6,332 bases of DNA, taken from Actinomycetes bacterium (GTDB taxonomy: Bacteria > Actinomycetota > Acidimicrobiia > Acidimicrobiales > RAAP-2). Position numbers and translations under genes: made by a program. This document shows, in pieces, positions 1 through 5,848 of the stretch; position 1 is the stretch's first letter; the number at the start of each line of letters is the position of its first letter. The stretch covers positions 1-6,332 of the forward strand of contig JAJYZN010000160.1 of the NCBI GenBank assembly GCA_021799915.1, in the 5' to 3' direction. The notes beneath the pieces are model-generated. The model was not told the DNA's origin, made no database searches, and worked only from the letters and a program-made list of their open reading frames with translations.

Positions 1-337
1 CCGAGAGATCCCGGATGGCGAAGCCCTCGTGGACGCCGGCCTTGCGCCAGGTTGGGCGGGAGAAGTGGCCGGGGTTCTTCCACCAGTTCTGGAACGCCCG
101 GTCGAGGTCCCGGAGTGCCTGGTGCTGGACGTGGGACGAACCATCGCCGAGCCAGGTGTGCTTCCGGGCCTCGGTGAGCGACCGCTCCTGGTCGTAGACC
201 GAGATCGACGGCATCCCACGGCGCCAGAAGTTCCGATGCTCCAGACCGAGGTTCCAGACGAAACGGGCATCGGCGCAGTGGCGCACGAGCACCGACGACT
301 CGGCCTCGTCGGGGTACAGGCGCTCGCGGTCGCTCAC
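1..337 (-). CDS. tnpB: TnpB, IS200/IS605 (IS1341-type) family, N-terminal part; 3' end outside window
   Basis: TnpB proteins are RNA-guided DNA endonucleases encoded by IS200/IS605-type elements and are relatives of Cas12. The 112 visible residues, read from GTG at 337, follow the N-terminal pattern of actinobacterial TnpB: ERLYP near the start, then RHCADARFVWNLGLEHRNFW, a stretch LTEARKHTWL, the core SSHVQHQALRDLDRAFQNWW, and RPTWRKAGVHEGFAI before the window edge. The RuvC-like nuclease domain, the zinc-finger region and any guide-RNA-encoding right end lie beyond position 1, so intactness cannot be judged. The start overlaps the stop of the preceding membrane-protein gene as GTGA. No clear Shine-Dalgarno sequence precedes it, so translation may be coupled. 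The next in-frame GTG upstream (412) would add a segment unlike TnpB. No tnpA is visible. The family assignment is firm; activity is unknown. Confidence 0.9.
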   Translation of the reverse strand, partial: MSDRERLYPDEAESSVLVRHCADARFVWNLGLEHRNFWRRGMPSISVYDQERSLTEARKHTWLGDGSSHVQHQALRDLDRAFQNWWKNPGHFSRPTWRKAGVHEGFAIRDLS

Positions 338-1779
338 CGCCGACCCGAAGGCCGGCGCGCCGGGGTTGCCTCGAAGACGAGCGCGAACCTGCCACGGTAG
401 GCAACCTTCCACGCGGCGCTGTGCCGGAGGAAGATGGCGAGTGGCGTCGAAGGGGGCCACATCACCCAGCGGACGTTGTAGCGATCGAAGACCGCTTCTG
501 GGTCCGTCGTCATGTCGCGCACGGCGAGGTAGGTCCGGAGCACGCCAGTCCCGAAGTAGAGGTCGGTCCTCCCGTCGACGAAGACGGGGACTCCCAGGGA
601 GATCAGGTAGTCGTTCCAGGTGTACGTGGAGAAGACGCGACCTTGCCGGTGCTCGACGAAGGCGGCAGCCCGGACAGGGAGGCCGGTGGCCGGTCGCCCG
701 GCCGGCGGATGTGGTGTGCCAAGGAGGGCGACAGCCAGGAGCGCCGCCACAGGCCAGGTGAGCCACGTCGGGCGGATGTCGTGGTGCCGGAGGATGTCGA
801 GACGCGCAGCGAGGCCCCACCAGGCGAGGCCCTCCAATGGGATGAACCGCACGGCGCGCAGGGTGGCGAGGAAGGTGGCGAGGAAGAACAGCAGGTCGAA
901 CAGCTCCAACGTGGAGTCCGTGAGCGCCAGCACCACCAGGAGGACGGCCACCGGGCCGATGGCGGTGAACAGGAACAGGAGGTTGTGGAAGTTGGGCGAC
1001 TGCCACTCCTGGATCGAGCTGGCGAGTTGCGGAGCGAGCACGACGTGCATCTCGTAGCGGAGCAACCCCGGCCCGTGCGGGTTCACGAAGGTGCCGAGCA
1101 ATGACGCCACCGAGACCGTGCCGATCCAGGGGAGCGGCAGCGGCCGAGTGATGCGTACGCGGCCCCAGCTCCGGCCCCCGAGCGCAGCGAGCGCGACTTC
1201 GAGCAGCAGCACGGCGAGACCGGCGAGGAAGCTCCCGTGGAGGTTCGCCCAGAGCAGGAAGAGTGGCGGCAGTGCGAGCAGCCAGCGCCGGTCCCGGCGC
1301 GCTCCGACGAGCACCAGGAGCTCAACGGCCTGGAAGAGGTATCCGAGGTCTTGTGGTCGTGGCGAGAGCCCGGTGAGCAGCGCCAGCGACCCGAACAGAC
1401 AGAGCACCCCCGCCCAGAGCCACCCCGCGCCGAGCATCCGGGAGCGGGCGACGCTCACGAGGATGGTGGCGATGAGAGCCCCGGCGGAGACGACCCAGAA
1501 CGTCACGCCTCCGATGGTCTTGACGAGCCAGGCGAGCAGCACCTCGTAGCCCCACTCATCGGCGACCCAGGGGTGACCGTAGATGGTGTAGGAGAAGACA
1601 TCCCGGCGAATCACCTGGTGGTGGCTGAGCATCCAGCGCCCTGCCGCGAGGTCCCAGAACGCATCGTTGGACACGCCTTGCTGCATTGCGGCGTGCAGCA
1701 CGAGTGCCGAGAGCACGACAACGAAGACCCAGACCGGGCTGGCGCGGAGGATCTTGCGCACGGCGCTGGTGGCGACCAC
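334..1779 (-). CDS. Polytopic membrane protein resembling GT-C-type glycosyltransferases
   Basis: This 481-aa protein has about nine to eleven hydrophobic segments (approximately residues 15-32, 90-110, 118-136, 143-160, 168-200, 218-235, 265-287, 293-309, 341-354) and a soluble C-terminal domain from about residue 370. After the first membrane helix is an acidic, aromatic loop (NDAFWDLAAGRWM at 38-50, RDVFSYT at 59-65, PWVADEW at 70-76). FVNPHGPGLL (231-240) and the C-terminal VFVDGRTDLY (399-408) follow. This layout matches a widespread, poorly characterised family of bacterial membrane proteins that resemble lipid-linked-sugar (GT-C) glycosyltransferases. In GT-C enzymes acidic residues in the first external loop are catalytic; D39 or D43 could play that part here, which is inference. 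Its GTG start lies 3 nt after the stop of the sigma-like gene, with no clear Shine-Dalgarno sequence. Its stop overlaps tnpB by 4 nt. Substrate and function are unknown. Confidence 0.8.
   Translation of the reverse strand: MVATSAVRKILRASPVWVFVVVLSALVLHAAMQQGVSNDAFWDLAAGRWMLSHHQVIRRDVFSYTIYGHPWVADEWGYEVLLAWLVKTIGGVTFWVVSAGALIATILVSVARSRMLGAGWLWAGVLCLFGSLALLTGLSPRPQDLGYLFQAVELLVLVGARRDRRWLLALPPLFLLWANLHGSFLAGLAVLLLEVALAALGGRSWGRVRITRPLPLPWIGTVSVASLLGTFVNPHGPGLLRYEMHVVLAPQLASSIQEWQSPNFHNLLFLFTAIGPVAVLLVVLALTDSTLELFDLLFFLATFLATLRAVRFIPLEGLAWWGLAARLDILRHHDIRPTWLTWPVAALLAVALLGTPHPPAGRPATGLPVRAAAFVEHRQGRVFSTYTWNDYLISLGVPVFVDGRTDLYFGTGVLRTYLAVRDMTTDPEAVFDRYNVRWVMWPPSTPLAIFLRHSAAWKVAYRGRFALVFEATPARRPSGRR
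352..363. repeat. Perfect 12-bp palindrome upstream of tnpB
   Basis: CCGGCGCGCCGG reads identically on both strands and ends 15 nt upstream of the tnpB start, within the last codons of the membrane-protein gene. IS200/IS605 elements carry subterminal palindromes, so it could mark a left end, but it has no loop and such palindromes are frequent in GC-rich DNA. Confidence 0.3.
862..885. repeat. Tandem 12-bp direct repeat inside the membrane-protein gene
   Basis: GGTGGCGAGGAA occurs twice back to back (862-873 and 874-885). On the coding strand it gives FLATFLAT at residues 299-306, in a membrane segment. The unit is a multiple of three, so gain or loss of a copy keeps the frame. It looks like a small slippage duplication. 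Confidence 0.8.
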
Positions 1780-1782
1780 TGA

Positions 1783-2565
1783 TCAGCGGATCGCCGTCGG
1801 CGGATCGGCGAAGCGGGCACGGCAAAGGGCCTGTGCGATCGAGCGCACATCGGCGAGTCTGCGCATCCCCGCCGAAGGGGTGAGGCCAACTCGTCGCACT
1901 ACCTCGGAGTCGGACAGGCCGCCGTCGACCAGAACGCTGCGCAGCCACTCCCGAGCGACCAGCTCGTGCTCGCGGGAGCGGGCCGCCGCCTGGCGGATGA
2001 TCTCCCGGGCTAGGCCCGGCACCTCCGTGCGGTCGAACGGCGCTCCGTCCTCTCCGCCCGGGTCGTGGTGCGCAATGTGCCGGTATGGCGGCGGTGAGAG
2101 GCCAGTGGGGACGACCGCTAGGACCTGGCGGTCCGCCTCCGTCAGGAGCGCTCCCGACTTCGCCGGGTTGACCCGGCTCCGTGCCTGGGCGGCGTTGGAC
2201 GCATCCTGGATCTCCTGCCATGTCGGCTCCCGCCCGAGAGACCAGGCCAGGGCAACACGCGTGCGATGTGCGAGCGCCTGGCGCCGCATCGCCCCGGACA
2301 TCCCACCAACACCGGTGACCGCCCCTGACTGCGCCCAGGCGCGCACGGCCGCTGCCGAACGGACGAACAGGAGCCCATCCCAGCTCTCGGGCGGCGGATC
2401 CCCAGCCGCCAGTAGGAGCTCCCACGCGACCTCGGTCACGATGCTGACGAGGTCGTCTTCGTCGCGGGACCAGTTGAGGCCGCCATAGCGACAGCAGCGG
2501 TACGCGATCGCTCCGAAGCGCCTCCGCTCAGCCTGGAGGATGGCGCAAACGGCCGTTTCCGACAC
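1783..2565 (-). CDS. Putative divergent sigma-70-like factor or HTH regulator
   Basis: This predicted cytoplasmic protein has 260 residues and no membrane segment. Residues 13-53 form a helical block containing a DEDDLV motif, placed like sigma region 2. Residues 88-130 (MSGAMRRQALAHRTRVALAW, then LGREPTWQEI) resemble sigma region 3, where a GREPTxxEI sequence is common. Residues 203-245 contain a helix-turn-helix-like stretch (LSDSEVVRRVGLTPSAGMRR) where region 4 would lie. Similarity is by pattern only and core-binding residues cannot be confirmed. The GTG at 2565 is chosen because it follows the upstream TAG stop by 5 nt. The frame is open further upstream to 3144, but that part only shadows the exported-protein gene and has a composition of Arg, Gly and His typical of an out-of-frame reading. 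No obvious Shine-Dalgarno sequence precedes the start, so coupling to upstream translation is likely. Alternatives are a non-sigma DNA-binding regulator or an element-specific protein of unknown role. Confidence 0.6.
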   Translation of the reverse strand: MSETAVCAILQAERRRFGAIAYRCCRYGGLNWSRDEDDLVSIVTEVAWELLLAAGDPPPESWDGLLFVRSAAAVRAWAQSGAVTGVGGMSGAMRRQALAHRTRVALAWSLGREPTWQEIQDASNAAQARSRVNPAKSGALLTEADRQVLAVVPTGLSPPPYRHIAHHDPGGEDGAPFDRTEVPGLAREIIRQAAARSREHELVAREWLRSVLVDGGLSDSEVVRRVGLTPSAGMRRLADVRSIAQALCRARFADPPTAIR

Positions 2566-2570
2566 CGGAT

Positions 2571-4079
2571 CTACCGGAAGCGGATGGTGGCACCCACCAT
2601 CCCGGGTGGTGTGATGATCCGCGAACCGCCGACGACGAACTCCGTCGTGAAGCTGTAGCAGCCGGGGCGGGTGAGTGTCGTGGTCGGCCCGAGGCGGTAG
2701 GTCCCGCTGCCGGAGATGTACCGCGCATTGTTGGTCTCCGCTGCGATCCCTGCGTGCGACCAACGCGCCTGGGTGATGTCCCGACACGAGTTGCGGACCG
2801 GCTGCACCGGCCCGAGGAGCTCCTCGGCGATACCCGCCTCGGTCTGCCCCTTGAAGGGGGCGAGACCATTGGCGCCGGTGATGGTGACGACGTCTGTAAC
2901 CCGGGCCCCGCTGCGGTACGCAGACGTGGTGACCGTCGGATGAATCGCCGCGACCGTGCCCACGATCGGGCCGGCCCCGATCCGCTGCCCACCCACCACG
3001 AGCGTCGGCGACCAGCCGTAGCAGCCGACGTGCGACACGGTCACGGTGCTCGTCAGGTAGGACCCACTGCCAGAGGGGAAGATCGGCTTCGTCGACGCTG
3101 CGGTCGGGGCGGATGCCCATGCGCTGGCTGGGATGGCAGCGCATGATCCCCGGACGGGTGCGACCGGGCCGATGAGGGCATCGTCGAGAACGCCGCCGGT
3201 CAAGAGGCCCGTGACCACGATGTCGTTACCCACCCCACCGGCGTCCGTCCGTTCGACTGCGACGACCTGAACCCCACGCTCCACGGAGATCGTGGGGTTC
3301 ACCTCGGTGACGGTCCCGCCGGGCTGTCCAACGGGGCCGGAGACGTTCCCGCCACCTGTGCGCAGCGTGGCTGCGAAGGTGTAGCAGCCCGGCCTCCCGA
3401 TAGCAGCCGACGCTGTGCGGCTCACCCCGCTCCCGGAGACCGACAGGTTCGGAAGAGGGGCCCGAGGTGCAAGGTGGTCCCACGTCTTCTGCGCGACGTC
3501 CGTGCAGGATCCGTCCACGGGTGACGCCGGGCCGACGAGGTCGGTGGCGACGACCCCCGGGCCGACGAGACCGGTCACGGCGACCACCGCAGACGCCCGC
3601 CCGCCCCGCACGAGCACGGACGGGGATGCCGTGGTGAGCAGCCGCGGGTCCATGGTGACGAACGCCGCCGAGCTCGTGAACGAGCGACCGGCGTCTGAGA
3701 AGGACGAGACGAAGGCGTAGCAGCCGGGTCTGGTGACAGTGACCGGGGCGCCGTGGATCACCCCGTCGCCGGTCGTTCGTTCGGTCAGGACGGCGGACGG
3801 CGCCCGCCTCCACGCTGCGTACGACACCTCGCTGCACGACTGGCCGGCCCGCACGGCGACCGGGCCTCGCAGGAAGCTCGTGAGTGCACCGGTCCCCGAG
3901 AACCCGGTAATCGTGATCGTGTCGGACACGGCGTGACCATCGAGGACCGCGTGGAGGGGGGCGCTCGTGGTGAGGGACCGGCCGGCCGCTGGGGAGAGGA
4001 GCATCCAGATGGATGCGGCCATGAGCACGGCGGCAAGGGTGACGCCGGTGGTCCGAGCGAGCGGTGTTCGCGTATGCAT
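2571..4079 (-). CDS. Exported protein with four tandem Cys-paired beta-rich repeats
   Basis: This 502-aa protein begins with a basic N-terminus and a hydrophobic segment (about residues 11-32, ending LLSPAAGRS) that acts as a signal peptide or signal anchor. No LPXTG motif, lipobox or C-terminal membrane helix is seen. The rest is four repeats of about 110-120 residues. Each has a TxTG-like strand, an LxGPVxPV-like motif, SC, a Trp 8 or 9 residues later, a Gly/Ser-rich turn and GCY. Cysteines fall at 82/120, 192/232, 312/353 and 432/474, and tryptophans at 90, 200, 321 and 440. There are eight cysteines in total, so one disulfide per repeat outside the membrane is likely. Similar LxGPVxPV...SC...GCYxF units occur in actinobacterial surface proteins; an Ig-like fold is inferred. 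The ATG overlaps the stop of the translocase gene by one base (TGATG) and has a good GGAG ribosome site, which outweighs longer upstream starts. Function is unknown; an adhesin, mating-surface or exclusion protein is possible. Confidence 0.85.
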   Translation of the reverse strand: MHTRTPLARTTGVTLAAVLMAASIWMLLSPAAGRSLTTSAPLHAVLDGHAVSDTITITGFSGTGALTSFLRGPVAVRAGQSCSEVSYAAWRRAPSAVLTERTTGDGVIHGAPVTVTRPGCYAFVSSFSDAGRSFTSSAAFVTMDPRLLTTASPSVLVRGGRASAVVAVTGLVGPGVVATDLVGPASPVDGSCTDVAQKTWDHLAPRAPLPNLSVSGSGVSRTASAAIGRPGCYTFAATLRTGGGNVSGPVGQPGGTVTEVNPTISVERGVQVVAVERTDAGGVGNDIVVTGLLTGGVLDDALIGPVAPVRGSCAAIPASAWASAPTAASTKPIFPSGSGSYLTSTVTVSHVGCYGWSPTLVVGGQRIGAGPIVGTVAAIHPTVTTSAYRSGARVTDVVTITGANGLAPFKGQTEAGIAEELLGPVQPVRNSCRDITQARWSHAGIAAETNNARYISGSGTYRLGPTTTLTRPGCYSFTTEFVVGGSRIITPPGMVGATIRFR

Positions 4080-5809
4080 CAGGACTCCAATCCGTCTGGC
4101 CTGCCGGTCGGCGCCGGTCGGCGATCGTGTTGGCGAGCGACGACGGTCGCCTGATGGCGGGCGGCGTTCGCTCGCTCGAAACCTCGCAGGCGCTCCCCGG
4201 TGGCCGGGTCGATCTCCCAATCCTCCGGGGGCGGACTGGACCTCTTGGCGCTCCGGCCGGCCGGCGCCTGCTCGGCGTCGATGGACGGCGTGTGGCGTGC
4301 GATCTCGTCCGGCGTCGGGTGGGGTCGGTCGGTCGTCGGGGCGCCGATCTCGGCGAGCCAGGCGCCGTACTCGGCCGGCTCCGCCCAGTACCCCTTGTAC
4401 ACGCCGGAGCCAACACCCTCCAGCTCGTAGACGCCGACCCCACGGGAGGCCCCGGCGGGGTCGGCCGCGATGTTGGGCGGGACGGTCGGCACCGCATCGG
4501 GCGCAGACAGGGCGAGCCGGCGGTTGTTGTCCGTCGGCTTGGCTCCCAGCAGGATCTTGGCCCCCAGGTTGGTCCGCAGCTCGGTCGGCACCCCCGACGT
4601 CGTCGACGCCACCTGCGAGGATGCGAGCAGCGAAACGCCGGCGAAGCGCAGCTCACGGGCGATCTTGCCCATGGTGGAGAGGATGGTCGCCTTCAGGAGG
4701 TTGCGTTCCGCCACCTCGACGACGAGCGGGTGGTCCTTGGCAACGCCCTTCGGGCTCGGCTCGGGGGAGATGAGCGAGGTCAGCTCGTCCACCACCACCA
4801 GGATCGGCTTGACCGCCGTAGCTGGCGGGAGTTGGGTCCACTTCTGGACGCCGGACGACTTGATGAGGTTCTTGCGGCGGAGCCCCTCGTCGTAGGCCAT
4901 GTTCAGCACGCAACACGCGCTGCGCAGATCCTCCCCCCACCCGCCGGGCCGGACGAACGGCCGGAAGCCCACGAAGTCGACACCACCCTTGATGGCGTCG
5001 ACCACGGCGACCTCCCACCCTCGTGCGATCGCCCCGGCCAGGACGCACATGATGGTCACGCCCTTGCCACCGCCGGAGATGCCCGAGACCTGCATGTGCG
5101 GTGCGGCAACGAAGTCGGTACGGACCTCGGGTCCGACCTCGTCTCCGGTGCGCCCGAGCGACACCCCGATCGGGATGCTCTCCCAGCTCGACTTCGGGCG
5201 CCCGAAGGGGTATCGCACGGTCGCGGGGAACGTCGGAGGATCCCCCGGGACGATGGTGGCGACCAACTTCTCGGCGTCGGCCTCCACGTACCAGCCCGGC
5301 CGGCCGACGACGGCCGCGGCAACCTCGGTGAGCTTGTCGTCGTGCTTCGATGGCATGTAGCTCGGCGGGAGCGAGACGGAGAACCCGCCACCGTCCACCT
5401 CCCCGACCCCGACCTCCCACGGCTTGACCCCGAGGGCGAGGGCCAGCGCCCCACGACAGCGGATCGCCCGCTCGGACATGCGAGACAGCGTCGCCTTGCC
5501 GAGGAACGGCTCGAAGCTGGTCATCACGTAGCCCTCGTGCTGGTCGGCGAGCCGGGTGGCGAGGCGGTCGCCGTCGCTCGGCTTGGTGCCGCGGGCCAGG
5601 CGCACCTCGAAGGACTCCCGGCTGTCGGACTCCGTGACCTCGGTAATGGCGGCCTGGCGCGTGGCGGTGGCGGTGAGGCGCTGCGGGTCGACGGAGTCGA
5701 TCTCGAACCCGGCGCCGTGCTTCTCGGCGATCAGTCGCTCCAGAGCTGCGCGGTGGCGTGCGGGGTCGAAGCCGGCAGGGAGCGTGATCGAGATGCGTTC
5801 GATTGCCAC
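4079..5809 (-). CDS. FtsK/SpoIIIE-type DNA translocase, TraB-like
   Basis: This 576-aa protein belongs to the P-loop ATPases that pump double-stranded DNA, such as FtsK, SpoIIIE and conjugative TraB of actinobacteria. A mixed alpha/beta N-terminal region (1-235) has no convincing membrane helix. The motor domain follows: PHMQVSGISGGGKGVTI (237-253) with Walker A at 243-250, the DAIKGG element (271-276), Walker B ILVVVDEL (336-343), the ASSQ sensor-like motif (396-399), and a TELRTNLGAKILLG segment (409-422) typical of FtsK-type motors. The last 90 residues are Pro/Arg/Glu-rich and show no recognisable gamma-type winged helix. Walker A has Gly250 after the lysine, where Ser or Thr normally contacts Mg-ATP; Thr252 is nearby. 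The start is GTG, preceded by AGGA. The gene follows a MoxR-like ATPase after 39 nt and overlaps the exported-protein gene. The family call is strong; a conjugation role over another DNA-handling role is inferred from context. Confidence 0.9.
   Translation of the reverse strand: MAIERISITLPAGFDPARHRAALERLIAEKHGAGFEIDSVDPQRLTATATRQAAITEVTESDSRESFEVRLARGTKPSDGDRLATRLADQHEGYVMTSFEPFLGKATLSRMSERAIRCRGALALALGVKPWEVGVGEVDGGGFSVSLPPSYMPSKHDDKLTEVAAAVVGRPGWYVEADAEKLVATIVPGDPPTFPATVRYPFGRPKSSWESIPIGVSLGRTGDEVGPEVRTDFVAAPHMQVSGISGGGKGVTIMCVLAGAIARGWEVAVVDAIKGGVDFVGFRPFVRPGGWGEDLRSACCVLNMAYDEGLRRKNLIKSSGVQKWTQLPPATAVKPILVVVDELTSLISPEPSPKGVAKDHPLVVEVAERNLLKATILSTMGKIARELRFAGVSLLASSQVASTTSGVPTELRTNLGAKILLGAKPTDNNRRLALSAPDAVPTVPPNIAADPAGASRGVGVYELEGVGSGVYKGYWAEPAEYGAWLAEIGAPTTDRPHPTPDEIARHTPSIDAEQAPAGRSAKRSSPPPEDWEIDPATGERLRGFERANAARHQATVVARQHDRRPAPTGRPDGLES
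4085..4088 (-). promoter_or_regulatory. Shine-Dalgarno site of the exported-protein gene
   Basis: GGAG lies 5 nt before the ATG at 4079-4077, inside the last codons of the translocase gene. With the TGATG stop-start overlap it decides this start over the longer in-frame options and suggests translational coupling. Confidence 0.7.
4103..4122. repeat. Tandem 10-bp direct repeat at the end of the translocase gene
   Basis: GCCGGTCGGC occurs twice in succession, within the last codons of the translocase gene. Ten bases is not a multiple of three, so a change in copy number would alter the C-terminal tail and remove the TGATG junction from frame. Confidence 0.75.
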
Positions 5810-5813
5810 GCCG

Positions 5814-5817
5814 TCCT
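5814..5817 (-). promoter_or_regulatory. Probable Shine-Dalgarno site of the translocase gene
   Basis: AGGA lies 4 nt before the GTG at 5809-5807, in the 39-nt gap. The spacing is on the short side but supports the GTG as the start. Confidence 0.5.
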
Positions 5818-5821
5818 GTAC

Positions 5822-5834
5822 CGGAACGGTTCCG
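5822..5834. repeat. 13-bp hyphenated palindrome before the translocase gene
   Basis: CGGAAC-G-GTTCCG is a perfect inverted repeat with 6-bp arms and a one-base centre. It sits in the 5810-5848 gap, just upstream of the AGGA site. The centre is too small for an RNA hairpin without opening inner pairs, so a protein-binding site is as likely as an mRNA structure. It could also be chance in GC-rich DNA. The gap contains nothing else I can identify. Confidence 0.35.
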
Positions 5835-5848
5835 ACCGGGTGGTCCGA

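Noticed and set aside
29..400. Plus-strand 123-codon open frame at the left edge
   Set aside because: The opposite strand encodes an unmistakable TnpB N-terminus across most of this stretch.
421..1104. Long plus-strand open frame opposite the membrane-protein gene
   Set aside because: It encodes a Glu/Gly/Arg-rich low-complexity product without motifs and is antisense to a clearly real membrane protein. Such frames are expected in GC-rich DNA.
1667..2488. Plus-strand open frame opposite the sigma-like gene
   Set aside because: It has no recognisable motif and the composition of an antisense shadow; the opposite strand has a plausible operon gene.
2566..3144. N-terminal extension of the sigma-like protein
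   Set aside because: The frame is open but reads as Arg/His/Gly-rich shadow of the exported-protein repeats; the GTG at 2565, 5 nt after the upstream stop, is more natural.
4080..4220. N-terminal extension of the exported protein
   Set aside because: It would bury the signal sequence behind 47 Arg-rich residues; the ATG at 4079 has a good ribosome site and a TGATG overlap.
3226..4656. Minus-strand open frame in an alternate phase to the translocase and exported-protein genes
   Set aside because: The product is dominated by Arg, Pro and Ser; the overlapping frames have Walker motifs and ordered repeats.
3967..4773. Plus-strand open frame across the translocase/exported-protein junction
   Set aside because: The product is Arg/Pro/Ser-rich with no domain and is antisense to two well-supported genes.
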